38,868 nucleotides of DNA from Shewanella holmiensis (GTDB taxonomy: Bacteria > Pseudomonadota > Gammaproteobacteria > Enterobacterales > Shewanellaceae), in the NCBI RefSeq assembly GCF_025370255.1, contig NZ_JAMTCD010000032.1, positions 1 to 38,868 on the forward strand, read 5' to 3'. Positions within the stretch are counted from its first letter, which is position 1, and every line of letters starts with the position of its first letter. The notes under the pieces were generated by a model. The model saw only the letters and a list, made by a program, of their open reading frames with translations, did no database searches and was not told the origin of the DNA. This document shows, in pieces, positions 1 to 8,486 of the stretch. Made by a program: the position numbers and the translations under genes.

Positions 1-73
1 TAAATGTGTCGCGCCCATAAGCCTATCTTATTAGATGAATAATGCTTGAATAAGTATGCGATAGCTATGTTAA

Positions 74-361
74 GCCAAAGCACTGCTTAAGTGTTGCATT
101 TCATCTGGCAGAGGAGGTTATCAACTCGCCACCTTTCACCCAGACTATTGTTTCGATGGTGAACCACAGGACGGGGCAGCCAACTTCACCAACCGCGCGC
201 CCTACCCAACCCTGCACATCATCCGCGAAGCCAGCATGGAGTTAGCCCTTGCTAACTACAACGATCCCGAAACCATCCCAGAGCGCAATATCGCCTTTTG
301 CGAACGCAAAGGCAGCGACTTTTTCGTCAAACTGTTAGCAGAATGCATGGGGAAATCCTAG
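74..361 (+). pseudogene. 3' remnant of a DUF1415 family gene
   Basis: The reading frame open from 74 to the TAG at 359-361 encodes a recognisable DUF1415 C-terminus: YQLATFHPDYCFDGEP from 119, then NRAPYPTLHIIREAS, then PERNIAFCERKGSDFF. The family is usually about 180-200 residues and begins with a conserved LCPFAK-like segment. Here only about 80 family-like residues remain. The codons before 119 do not resemble the family, and a stop lies at 71-73. I see no start codon with a ribosome binding site in this frame. The gene was therefore probably cut by a deletion or rearrangement. The function of DUF1415 is not known to me. Confidence 0.7.
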
Positions 362-779
362 CGCAAATTGCTGGTCTCACGCTTTCAGGCATTCCCCAAT
401 ATTAACCTTACGCTTCGAACGATGGCTTCATTGCTATTGGATAAATGCTGCAATTGCTATCGATAAGCCAAGCTAATGAGGCGCAGTCAATCCAGTGACT
501 CGCCATAAAAATGCTGCTATGAGCGTGATAGCGGCATCCGTTGTACAGAGAAGTATCGATATCACGAGCACATCATTGCCAAATCACACCTGATCAACAA
601 TCAACATTTACCATTATAAATCAATAGATTAAATAAAAATTAAGATTAAATTATTATTTAATTCACTTTTGTTTTTTGACCTCCTTTATACCGATACCTA
701 AATTACGCCGCAGTTGTAACGGTTGTCGTTACTTAATTTAAGTTAAGGCTAGCTTAGCCATTATTGTTAAGGGTGTTTT
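362..779. other. Intergenic region with hairpin and AT-rich tract
   Basis: No convincing gene is seen. A hairpin with arms ATGCTGCTAT and ATAGCGGCAT (about 511-537) follows an A-run, so on the minus strand it looks like a weak intrinsic terminator. The stretch 600-670 is very AT-rich and includes a near-palindromic TTAAAT/ATTTAA segment. It probably carries the promoter of the lipoprotein gene, but no clean -35/-10 pair was identified. Confidence 0.4.
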
Positions 780-1781
780 ATGTTGCGTTGTGTATTACTC
801 GTTGCTGCGTTAAGTTCAGTGTTGATGGGATGTGGTGGTTCAAGCACAGACAGCAGTACAAAACCCAAGCCCGATGAGAATGGCGGCACTAAAGCCAAAA
901 GTAGATATGCTGAAGGGATCTATTTGCTCAGCTTGGCACAAGACGAAGGCGATTTTATTCGTGGTAACGACGGTTATAGCCAATATGTAGGTGTCGGCTT
1001 TGCACTCGACCTTTATCCTTCTCAGCAAGAGTTGCAAGCCAGTGTAAAGCAAGTCGGAAAAACTACAGCAGACTGGTATAACATCAATGCAAAGGCAAAC
1101 CAATTAAGCGCATTTGACAATAATATCAAAGTTAACTTTTGCAGCCGCGATGGACAAGGTAAGTGCACTATCGAGCAATCCAGTATTGAGCGGGGCGATA
1201 CTTGGTTAACTCCGCTATCGAATGCTCATAGAGCACAATTGCAAGCCAATCAATTTGCCGACAATATCGAACCGCTGTTCACCGATAAAGGATTTACGAT
1301 GCGTGTTAACGATAACCCACAGTTATCGGCACTATTAATCCAAGTCAAAGCAAGACCTTTAACCGCGGCATTGATGACAAGCTTACTACCAAGTCAGTGG
1401 GAAACGCCCTCTGCTTATGGCAGTCCACTAGACTATGATATGTACAAGTTTACCCGTGATGGTTCAGCTCCCGTGCACTTGACTGTATCAATGACTGATG
1501 CGCAAGGTAATCCACAATGTATCGCAGTGGGGGCGGTAAGTGCAAAGCAGGGACTTATTATGCATTTTGATTTAAAAATCAATGATTCAGAAAGTGTACC
1601 TTGTCAGCAATACCTACAACAACAAGGTGCGAGTGCAGAGTTAGTGCGTGCAATTATTTCTAATCAAACTATCAAGATAGGCTTTATTGAGGATGCCAAA
1701 GGCGAGGATATTATGGCCATCAATCACCTTGCTGGTGCCCATCCAGTCGGTGGTGCAGGGTTACTGACAAAGCAGCATTAA
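780..1781 (+). CDS. Predicted lipoprotein of unknown function
   Basis: The 333-residue product starts with a short hydrophobic signal ending in the lipobox LMGC (Cys18), then a Ser/Gly/Lys-rich linker. This indicates a lipid-anchored envelope protein. The ATG has an AAGGGTG ribosome binding site about 8 bases upstream. The mature part is soluble-looking, with a few cysteines (in FCSRDGQGKC, and single ones later) and no catalytic motif I recognise. It is monocistronic and converges on a ToxR/CadC-like membrane regulator, with a hairpin between them. It has no obvious partner gene, so no function is assigned. Confidence 0.75.
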   Translation: MLRCVLLVAALSSVLMGCGGSSTDSSTKPKPDENGGTKAKSRYAEGIYLLSLAQDEGDFIRGNDGYSQYVGVGFALDLYPSQQELQASVKQVGKTTADWYNINAKANQLSAFDNNIKVNFCSRDGQGKCTIEQSSIERGDTWLTPLSNAHRAQLQANQFADNIEPLFTDKGFTMRVNDNPQLSALLIQVKARPLTAALMTSLLPSQWETPSAYGSPLDYDMYKFTRDGSAPVHLTVSMTDAQGNPQCIAVGAVSAKQGLIMHFDLKINDSESVPCQQYLQQQGASAELVRAIISNQTIKIGFIEDAKGEDIMAINHLAGAHPVGGAGLLTKQH

Positions 1782-1790
1782 TTAGAGTTT

Positions 1791-1816
1791 AAAGGTCGCT
1801 TCATTGCGACCTTTTT
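1791..1816. terminator. Intrinsic terminator between convergent genes
   Basis: A 9-bp perfect stem, AAAGGTCGC / GCGACCTTT with a 6-base loop, is followed by T residues on the plus strand and by an A-rich flank that serves the minus strand less well. It lies just after the lipoprotein stop and overlaps the last codons and stop of the convergent regulator gene, so it probably ends the lipoprotein transcript. Confidence 0.75.
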
Positions 1817-3324
1817 GCTGAGGCTTTAGGAAGATATGGGGCGGCTGTTTCACAATAATTAGCAAACATTGCCCAAGAATGGATGTCAGCGGTAAGCGCT
1901 TTGTCTTGGAATAAAACGCCCCATGCACCTAAACATTGACTCGTGAGTTTCTCGCGGGACAACTGCTCAAAAACCGTTTTCGACGGTACGACTAAAGACA
2001 AAGAGACCAATGATTTAAGGTAGTAATAACGGAAAAGTTCAGGTTTATCATCTTTAAGGGCAATATTTGACAACACTAAATAAATAAATGCGTTGTCGAT
2101 TTGATTATTGAAGTGCCCCTTCAACAAGCGTTCACGTGCGCGTTTATGATTTCCAATTCTAAAATCAAGCAGACCAAGCCAAATTTCAGTTTCTTCACTC
2201 GGGAAAGGAAACAACTTGTCGATACGATTGAGCCAAGTTTGTATTTGATCAGACTTGAGCTCTGGGTCAAGCAACAGTCGTCTGGCAAGATAATTGGCCT
2301 GAAACATACTGGGGTTATCAGCATCTAGCTGTTGCGCTAAAGTTTGATTGATAAAGGTATGAGTTTGCTCTGTATTGGCAGAGGCTATGACTGGCAACTT
2401 AAAATAATCAATCAAATCATCAGTGATCTTTTGTATATCTTGGTCGAGTGAGCCAGTAGAGAGAATATACTCACCGCGATACGTTTGCTTTTCGCTGCTG
2501 TGATACACCAACTCAACCCGTGCAGTAAGCTGATCGGATGTAGGAGCTTTGTCGAGTCGCAAATTAAGTTTGTAGTCCGAAAATAAGGTGTTGCCATCGC
2601 CAGGCCAATATTCACTATCAATGAGCGGGCTTAAAAAATAGGTTGGATCATCCTGATTAAGCACATTGATATAGGGGTAAGCGACGAGTTGTGAAAGTAA
2701 CGCGGTTTTGATCGCTGTAACATAAGGACTGGCAGCACTATTGGTGACATGAATTCGGTTTAGCACCAATTCAACCACAGCAATCGTGATATGAGCATCC
2801 TGTCGTGTTGTTGCGGTGAGCGGATTAACAGGCGCAATTATGGGTGATTTTTGCGACTGTTGATAGATAAAAAAGCCCGCTATCATCAGCAGACTCATAT
2901 AAACCAAATGGATCATTCTCTTTGATTGAACAGGTTTCGATGGTGCAATCAGATCAGCAGCGGTGTCGATTAGAGTAACTCGCGTCGCATTGAGGTAGTA
3001 ACCCTTTTTGGGATAAGTCACTAATAATTTTGTTGCATCCAGTTCAGGCGAGCTCTCTTTAAAAATGGCACGTAGCGTACTAATTCGATTAGTCAGGACA
3101 TTTTTAGAAATATAATTGCTCTGCCAAACCCGACTGATAATGTCTTCTGCCGCAATCGGGGTACCTGTTTGCTGTAAAAAGACTTCAAGCAGTTCTATGC
3201 TTCGAGGCTCTAATTCAATTTCTTGAGCATTTTTGCTCAATTGGCGAGAGGCAGGATCATATACAAGTTCATCGATTGCGATGGTACATTGACGGGCTTT
3301 TGCTTGGGCTAACATATCAGCCAT
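1801..3324 (-). CDS. ToxR/CadC-like membrane transcriptional regulator
   Basis: The 507-residue product has a winged-helix DNA-binding domain of the Trans_reg_C type at about 13-113. It includes the typical IELEPRSIELL and LVTYPKKGYYL segments. One membrane helix follows at about 137-155 and then a roughly 350-residue periplasmic sensor part. This is the architecture of CadC and ToxR, which bind promoters from the membrane without a histidine kinase. The sensor domain shows no motif I recognise; its middle and end look alpha-helical and perhaps TPR-like. No neighbour makes an obvious target; the convergent lipoprotein is the closest gene. The start at 3324 has only a weak ribosome binding site (GGTA), so a start three codons later is also possible. 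Confidence 0.85.
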   Translation of the reverse strand: MADMLAQAKARQCTIAIDELVYDPASRQLSKNAQEIELEPRSIELLEVFLQQTGTPIAAEDIISRVWQSNYISKNVLTNRISTLRAIFKESSPELDATKLLVTYPKKGYYLNATRVTLIDTAADLIAPSKPVQSKRMIHLVYMSLLMIAGFFIYQQSQKSPIIAPVNPLTATTRQDAHITIAVVELVLNRIHVTNSAASPYVTAIKTALLSQLVAYPYINVLNQDDPTYFLSPLIDSEYWPGDGNTLFSDYKLNLRLDKAPTSDQLTARVELVYHSSEKQTYRGEYILSTGSLDQDIQKITDDLIDYFKLPVIASANTEQTHTFINQTLAQQLDADNPSMFQANYLARRLLLDPELKSDQIQTWLNRIDKLFPFPSEETEIWLGLLDFRIGNHKRARERLLKGHFNNQIDNAFIYLVLSNIALKDDKPELFRYYYLKSLVSLSLVVPSKTVFEQLSREKLTSQCLGAWGVLFQDKALTADIHSWAMFANYCETAAPYLPKASAKRSQ

Positions 3325-3394
3325 AAATCAGGTACCTATCGTATTTTGGTGTTGATGGATGCGAGGTGATAAAAGTTGTCGAAGCACATGCTCC

Positions 3395-3508
3395 TCAAAG
3401 TGCAACGCCTACATCAAGTATGTCTTCTAAGGATGCGATACATTGATGCCATTCTCCAATCGATTTGTTTGCTAAGCGAGATTTAATATCAATAAAATAC
3501 AAAATCAT
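3395..3508 (-). other. Short ORF or gene fragment, unknown
   Basis: A 37-codon frame beginning ATG ATT TTG and ending TGA encodes a protein-like segment (MILYFIDIKSRLANKSIGEW, then HQCIASLEDILDVGVAL). The only upstream purine signal is GAG directly against the ATG. It sits between the CadC-like regulator and IS remnants, so it may be the tail of an older broken gene. I do not recognise the family. Confidence 0.3.
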
Positions 3509-3541
3509 CTCGAAGAAAACGCGGTATTTTCATCATGAAGA

Positions 3542-3594
3542 GTGTAGTAGTCAACTAAATTTAATAAAGCTGCGTGTAGTGGTCAAGTAAAATT
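3542..3594. repeat. Two direct copies of an IS3-type element end
   Basis: Two 21-base segments at 3542-3562 and 3574-3594 share GTGTAGTrGTCAAsTAAAwTT with three mismatches, in the same orientation and 32 bases apart. The right copy contains the transposase stop codon, as is common at the ends of IS3-family elements. The second copy suggests two related insertions at almost the same spot, or an end left behind by an earlier copy. Confidence 0.55.
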
Positions 3595-3789
3595 GGCCAC
3601 GGTTTTAGAGTCATTCCAATATAAACGTTCTGACTCATTTGGCGTTAACCCACCATTATATTGATGGGGTCTGGTCTCACTGTAATATCCAGTGATGTAA
3701 TTTGTGATCTCTTTATCTGCTTCTGTAAAATTCCCATAACCACTTGCGGGTATCCACTCAGATTTCAAACTTCTAAAGAAACGCTCCAT
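3583..3789 (-). pseudogene. IS3-family transposase (OrfB) C-terminal fragment
   Basis: The frame encodes MERFFRSLKSEW, then YYSETRPHQYNGGLTP, which is the last roughly 70 residues of the DDE integrase-core transposase of IS3-family elements. It includes the region of the final catalytic Glu in MERFF. A full OrfB has about 270-300 residues. The sequence upstream (above 3790) is not transposase in any frame, so only the 3' end of the element remains and no transposition function is expected. The stop codon lies inside the element end described separately. Confidence 0.85.
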
Positions 3790-4046
3790 GATTGTATTGC
3801 AATGTATCGCTTTGGAATCATCATTTCGATAGATAATTTATTGAGCAACTCTTCATAAGTTAAAGAGTCATGCATCATCTGACCATTGATCAAGTAGCGC
3901 TCAAATCCAGTTTCTCCCCGCAGTATAAATTTAGTTGGGTCAGGGTAAACTTTATAACAATCAGTTAACCGAGCAGCTTTTATCCTGTTTTATATAGCTT
4001 TTTACCACAATCATCAATGAAGCTAAATCGAAGAAGCAAAAAATCA
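3765..4046 (-). pseudogene. Frameshifted gene fragment of unknown family
   Basis: Two minus-strand frames join into one protein-like stretch. The upstream part reads PDFLLLRFSFIDDCGKKLYK up to a TAA at about 3990. The downstream frame (3989-3765) continues with AARLTDCYKVYPDPTKFILR, then GETGFERYLINGQMMHDSL, then TYEELLNKLSIEMMI. One inserted base near 3990 would restore continuity. The fragment lies between an IS3 stump and a MITE-like repeat, and its end runs into the transposase fragment. I do not recognise the family; a cut and decayed gene is the simplest reading. Confidence 0.4.
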
Positions 4047-4047
4047 G

Positions 4048-4211
4048 GTGCAGATGAGCCAGCGATTATCCAAAACAAGGCGAAGTTTCACTAAGTGAAA
4101 CATTTCTGAGCGAGAGGCATGGATGCCGAACTGGCTTTTTAACAGGGATGTTATTGGTTTTGGTTAAGCTCACAAGGATGTGCTTGCTGCGTCTCGCTGG
4201 ATTATCTGCAC
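4048..4211. repeat. MITE-like palindromic repeat element, 164 bp
   Basis: Terminal inverted repeats of 17 bases lie at 4048-4064 (GTGCAGATGAGCCAGCG) and 4195-4211 (complement GTGCAGATAATCCAGCG), with two mismatches. The interior contains smaller palindromes, GTTTCACT-A-AGTGAAAC at 4085-4101 and a GGCAT/ATGCC element, and no ORF. Size, terminal repeats and lack of coding capacity suit a non-autonomous mobile repeat or a dispersed intergenic repeat. Confidence 0.55.
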
Positions 4212-4290
4212 ATTGGGTTACCCCTTAATATCTGACCCAGAGTGATTGCACTTCAGAAATTTATTGGAGGCAGAAAACTCACTAATCCAC

Positions 4291-4605
4291 TCACTTAACC
4301 AGCTCAAATGAAATCATAAACAATGACTGTTGGTTTGGGTAAACCTTCTGAATAATCTGTTTTAACTCATCTAAAGGCAGGCTTTCTTGCTGCGCATGAA
4401 ACGCATTAATGTCATCAAATGCCAATGGCTCAACTGACAAAATAGTTATATCACACACCTTTTGATGGGTTTCAAGGGTAAATACTTCCACTTGCGAACC
4501 GGGCACATAATGGTTTTCAGATGCGTCTCGAATGGTAATGGTTTTAGCGCCACTGGCTACCAGTGGGGTTAAGTATTCAAAAAAAGTGATGCTGGTTGGG
4601 ATCAT
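4291..4605 (-). CDS. yqfB: N4-acetylcytidine amidohydrolase, YqfB type (ASCH domain)
   Basis: The 104-residue product matches the small ASCH-domain hydrolase YqfB, which deacetylates N4-acetylcytidine nucleosides. The residues reported as catalytic in the E. coli enzyme fall at the same numbers here: Lys21 and Thr24 in GAKTITIRD, and Glu74 in AQQES. This supports the ATG at 4605 (MIPTSITFFEY) rather than an upstream in-frame start that would add 32 residues overlapping the neighbouring regulator. An AAAGG ribosome binding site precedes it. It starts 19 bases after the stop of the AraC-type regulator gene on the same strand, so the two are probably cotranscribed. Confidence 0.85.
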   Translation of the reverse strand: MIPTSITFFEYLTPLVASGAKTITIRDASENHYVPGSQVEVFTLETHQKVCDITILSVEPLAFDDINAFHAQQESLPLDELKQIIQKVYPNQQSLFMISFELVK

Positions 4606-4624
4606 TATATTAGCCTTTTGTCTG

Positions 4625-5494
4625 TTATTGGCGAGCACACTCACCCGGGCTTTGGTCGAAGTAACGTTTAAATTCACGGCTAAATTGCGCGCTGCTTTCA
4701 TAGCCCACTTGCGTGGCCACGTCTTTTACTTTTAACCGCTGCGCTTGGAGTAGTTCTTTGGCGCGTGTTAATCTAATTTTCTTCAAATACTGAATAGGTG
4801 ATGAAGATGTCACCTCTTTAAAGCAACGATGAAATGCCGATGGGCTCATGTTAACGAGGCTTGCTAAGGTATCCACTTCAACTGATTCACCATAATGCCG
4901 ATGGATATAGCTTAACGCTTTTTCAACTCGAGATAACCGCGTATGACTAAGCGACAAAGCATACAAAGGAGCAGCATTTGGGCTATCAAGTAATCGATAT
5001 AACAGCTCAAGCACGAGTGCTTCACCCATCACCTTAGCTTCGAGTGGCGATTGTAAAGCTTGCAGTAACCTAAACACACTACAATCCATCTCTTCTGTGG
5101 TTGGTGCCACAAAATATCCCGGTTGCGGCGATTCATTTAAATCTTTAGGTATTTGATGATGCTCATCCAGTAAGCGAATAATATGGTTCAGCTGTACTAG
5201 GTCTATATCAACCATTAATACCAATACAGGCTCTTGTTCACTGGCAAAGGTTTCACACTCCACCGGTAAAGGAACTGTCATCACTAATGCATTTTGACTG
5301 TCATAATCGAATGTTTGCTCATCTAAATACAGACGCTTTTTACCTTGGCCGACAAATAGCATTCCCTGCGAATAACACATAGGCCCACGTGCACCATATT
5401 GCGACCCTCTAAAAACATGCACACCTTTTAAGTGAGTTGGGTTCACGCCTTCTTTTGGCGCTAATTCTGCCATTAATGTTGCGATATCTGTCAT
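4625..5494 (-). CDS. AraC-family regulator, YqhC-like
   Basis: The product of about 289 residues has an N-terminal AraC_N ligand-type domain (about 20-180) and a C-terminal pair of helix-turn-helix motifs (about 195-289), with the signature MSPSAFHRCFKEVTSSSPIQ and LKVKDVATQVGYESSAQFSR. It is divergent from a YqhD aldehyde reductase gene, the same relation as E. coli yqhC, whose product activates yqhD in response to reactive aldehydes. That regulatory link is inferred from synteny. The start chosen is the ATG three codons inside the longest frame (MTDIATLMAEL); the earlier ATG at 5503 is also possible. Confidence 0.85.
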   Translation of the reverse strand: MTDIATLMAELAPKEGVNPTHLKGVHVFRGSQYGARGPMCYSQGMLFVGQGKKRLYLDEQTFDYDSQNALVMTVPLPVECETFASEQEPVLVLMVDIDLVQLNHIIRLLDEHHQIPKDLNESPQPGYFVAPTTEEMDCSVFRLLQALQSPLEAKVMGEALVLELLYRLLDSPNAAPLYALSLSHTRLSRVEKALSYIHRHYGESVEVDTLASLVNMSPSAFHRCFKEVTSSSPIQYLKKIRLTRAKELLQAQRLKVKDVATQVGYESSAQFSREFKRYFDQSPGECARQ

Positions 5495-5503
5495 TGCGAT
5501 CAC

Positions 5504-5764
5504 TCGTTACACACAATTCAAACAGGTTACCACTAAAGCAGAAAAATGCATAAAAAAAGCTACAAATAAGCCATATAACATAAAAATAGGTAGGAATAGG
5601 CACAAACACAATAGTTATGTGTCTGTTTATTTGGTGTCAGAAGTTTATGATCGTTTCATCAAATTTAATTGTGATGACAAGGCGCTGACTGTTGTCACGA
5701 ACACACACTTAACTTCATGCACCGACACCTTGTGGCTGGTGCAACCAAATAAGGTGACACCTGT
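5504..5764. promoter_or_regulatory. Divergent promoter region of yqhC-like and yqhD genes
   Basis: This 261-bp gap separates divergent genes and should hold both promoters and the AraC-type operator. A short palindrome, AGGTG-A-CACCT at 5752-5762, covers the yqhD ribosome binding site, and its arm is echoed by a CACCTT at about 5726-5731 and GGTGTC near 5633. Whether these are operator half-sites cannot be decided by reading. Confidence 0.4.
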
Positions 5765-6928
5765 ATGCTTAACTTTAATTACCGTAACCCTACCCATGTT
5801 GTTTTTGGCAAAGACCGTATTGCTGAATTAGACCAATTGGTACCCGCGAATGCCAAAGTACTTATCACGTATGGCGGCGGTAGCGTTGTCCGTTTTGGGA
5901 CGCTAGATAAAGTCAAATCAGCACTGGGCAATCGCACTGTGATTGAGTTTGGTGGTATTGAAGCCAACCCTAAATACGACACGCTAATGCAAGCCGTTGA
6001 AGTGGCACGTAGTGAAAAAATCGATTTTTTATTAGCTGTGGGTGGCGGTTCAGTAATGGACGGCACTAAATTTATTGCGCTAGCAACCCAGTTTGACGGC
6101 GATACCACCAGCTTGCTTCACCATGGATTTGCGCCAGTGCCTGTGGAAGAAGATAAGGTTATTCCGCTTGGCGTTATTGCTACGTTGCCGGCAACCGGTT
6201 CTGAAATGAACGCGTTTGCAGTGGTTAGCTATCAAGGCGGTAAGTTCCCTGTAAATCACCCTAATGTTTACCCAACTTTTGCCATGTTAGACCCTGAGTT
6301 AACCTTCAGCTTGCCTAAAATTCAAGTGGCTAATGGGGTTGTCGATGCCTTTGTACATGTACTTGAGCAATATGCGACTTACCCTGTTGATGCCCGAGTG
6401 CAAGACCGCACCGCAGAAGGCATTATGCGAACCTTAATTGAGATAGGCCCTATTACTGTAGAAGAGCCAACCAATTATGAAGCGCGCGCTAACTTAATGT
6501 GGAGCGCCACATCGGCCTTAAACGGCATGATTGGTGCTGGAGTCCCATTTGATTGGACGACCCACATGATTGGTCATGAGTTAACCGCCATTTTCAACAT
6601 TGATCACGCACAAACCTTAGCCGTGGTGTTGCCGTCAGTTTGGCGAGTATTGAAACAACAAAAACACGCTAAGTTACTGCAATATGCAGAGCGTGTATGG
6701 GACATTACCGAAGGTGATGAAGACAGCCGCATTGAGCAAGCCATAGTAAAAACAGAAGCATTTTTCCAACAGGTTGGTTTAAAAACGCGCCTACGTGATC
6801 ATGATGTTGAGTTATCTCAAATTGACAGCGTTGTGAACGCACTTGAAGCCCATGGTATGACAGCATTATCTGAAACCGGCAAAGTGGATTTAGCCATGAG
6901 CCGCAAAATTTTAGAAATGTCGTACTAA
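5765..6928 (+). CDS. yqhD: NADPH-dependent aldehyde reductase YqhD
   Basis: The 387-residue product is an iron-containing (group III) alcohol dehydrogenase closely resembling E. coli YqhD, a broad-range NADPH-dependent aldehyde reductase that removes reactive aldehydes in the cytoplasm. The nucleotide-binding GGGS motifs occur at 37-40 and 93-96. The metal ligands Asp194, His198, His267 and His281 are all present at the E. coli numbering. The N-terminus (LNFNYRNPTHVVFGK) matches the family start, preceded by an AAGGTG ribosome binding site. Regulation by the divergent YqhC-like protein is likely. The gene stands alone, with an 8-bp inverted repeat (ACTTGAGT/ACTCAAGT, 6946-6970) after the stop. 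Confidence 0.93.
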   Translation: MLNFNYRNPTHVVFGKDRIAELDQLVPANAKVLITYGGGSVVRFGTLDKVKSALGNRTVIEFGGIEANPKYDTLMQAVEVARSEKIDFLLAVGGGSVMDGTKFIALATQFDGDTTSLLHHGFAPVPVEEDKVIPLGVIATLPATGSEMNAFAVVSYQGGKFPVNHPNVYPTFAMLDPELTFSLPKIQVANGVVDAFVHVLEQYATYPVDARVQDRTAEGIMRTLIEIGPITVEEPTNYEARANLMWSATSALNGMIGAGVPFDWTTHMIGHELTAIFNIDHAQTLAVVLPSVWRVLKQQKHAKLLQYAERVWDITEGDEDSRIEQAIVKTEAFFQQVGLKTRLRDHDVELSQIDSVVNALEAHGMTALSETGKVDLAMSRKILEMSY

Positions 6929-7327
6929 GATTTTGACCAGCCTCAACTTGAGTAAATAGTTAACTCAAGTAAGGGTAAGGTGGCCAGGTTCAACAGCGAT
7001 AAATCAAGCTTGAACTTGGCCAAAATACTAAGACGCCACTGCTTGCCACAGCTAGCCTATTGCAAACCATCTAGTGTAAAAAGTCATACGGATATCGATG
7101 TTACCATCGGCTTGCTAAGCCTTCATTATCTCAACAGCGCGCTAAACTGAGCTTCACTAACGCGACTAAAAATGGCCTTTGTTCAATGGCTATCAAGTCA
7201 TGCGCTATCAAGTTGAGCAATAATCCTGCCACACACTAAATGAATCAGAAAAACAGCTTTACCTAGGGCGATTAAGTAAACAGAACACTCGCTTAAGTAC
7301 AAACCGCTTAATAGCGTCATTAGTTAG
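6929..7327. other. Intergenic region, no gene seen
   Basis: This is 399 bases between the convergent yqhD and a periplasmic binding protein gene. It begins with an inverted repeat, ACTTGAGT (6946-6953) and ACTCAAGT (6963-6970), that could be a weak terminator but has no T-run. The rest shows no ORF with a ribosome binding site and no recognised repeat. Confidence 0.5.
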
Positions 7328-8293
7328 CTATTTCTGGTATTGCGCACATAACGCAGCAAAATCACTTTTAGGATTAAGTAAAAAATCAGCCCCGACAATT
7401 GAGGTCATTTGCTGCTCTGACACTAATGGATTCTCAATTTTAAGCACTAAGCGGCTATTCAACTGACTTTTCAGTAAACATTCACAATTGTGGCGATAAA
7501 AAAAGGCGTCAAATTGCCCATTGTCGATAATGCGTTTGAGGCCCACTTTAATGCGGTCAGCTAATCGCGGATGATGAGGTGAAACATAAAAGTAAGTTGC
7601 TAATGGAATATGCAGCACTAGACTTTCATCAACCGTCAATTGCGGGTAAAGCCTGTGATGAGCAGCTATCTCCTGATAAGCCTCATTTACCCCGCGGCCA
7701 AACGTGATAAAACGCCCTTTTGACAACATATTAAACAGGTTTTCATAGTGAACACTTTCTACCACTTTAAAACCCGCTTGTTGCATCGCAATCTTGGTAG
7801 TCCATTGACTACCCGATCCTGTAGGTAAAGACATTAATTGCGCTAAAGAGGTAACAGCCTTTAATTTAGCGACATCATCTTGATTGATGATAAATAACCT
7901 AAAACCTTGAACACCTTTACGTATGGGGATATAAATTGGCAATAATGCATTATTCCATTCAATGTTGCTGGCTTCTGCCATCACATTGATCATTTCGCCC
8001 TGCTCTAACGCTTTTAGCTCTCGATTTCGGCTCATTGTCATATCCGCAACCGTCAACGTTGCGTCACCAAAATCAGCCTGCGTGGCCTCAATAACTAACT
8101 GTAATAGTTCGTAGGTATACTGATACCGAGCATCCTTTGTGGACTCTGGTTGATTGGTAATGAAGTGATCTGTGGCATAAACCGAAGGCACACAACCACA
8201 GATCAGCAAAATGACACATACACGATGCACACATTTAGCGCGAAAGAATAATTTAACCATTGTTAGAAAAGCCCATATGAAAATCCTTTTCAC
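7328..8293 (-). CDS. Periplasmic solute-binding protein-like (SBP_bac_3 type)
   Basis: The product of up to 321 residues has a positively charged N-terminus, a hydrophobic stretch (VCVILLICGCVPSV) and a likely signal peptidase site after VYA. The mature part resembles the type-3 family of extracellular binding proteins. It is not next to ABC transporter genes, so it may be an orphan sensor-type protein rather than a transporter subunit. Many such orphans occur in Shewanella and Vibrio. The listed start is a GTG; an ATG at 8260 would give a more typical signal peptide of about 29 residues but has no better ribosome binding site. The ligand is unknown. Confidence 0.7.
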   Translation of the reverse strand: MKRIFIWAFLTMVKLFFRAKCVHRVCVILLICGCVPSVYATDHFITNQPESTKDARYQYTYELLQLVIEATQADFGDATLTVADMTMSRNRELKALEQGEMINVMAEASNIEWNNALLPIYIPIRKGVQGFRLFIINQDDVAKLKAVTSLAQLMSLPTGSGSQWTTKIAMQQAGFKVVESVHYENLFNMLSKGRFITFGRGVNEAYQEIAAHHRLYPQLTVDESLVLHIPLATYFYVSPHHPRLADRIKVGLKRIIDNGQFDAFFYRHNCECLLKSQLNSRLVLKIENPLVSEQQMTSIVGADFLLNPKSDFAALCAQYQK

Positions 8294-8486
8294 TATTTCA
8301 ACACCCAGTGTAGCTTAATTTACCACCGACACTGGTGCTGTTATCGATATTAATTCATATAGTTAAGAAAATTTCATTCTGAATGAATTTAATTACATGT
8401 CTGCTAATAGTTACAACCATATCTCTTTCAATCCTATGGCTTTAAACGACGTCTGCATACATTACTTTGATTAAACAGTTTCAGCG

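Noticed and set aside
5619..5831. A 70-codon plus-strand ORF before and into yqhD
   Set aside because: It starts in the divergent promoter region without a ribosome binding site and overlaps the start of yqhD in another frame.
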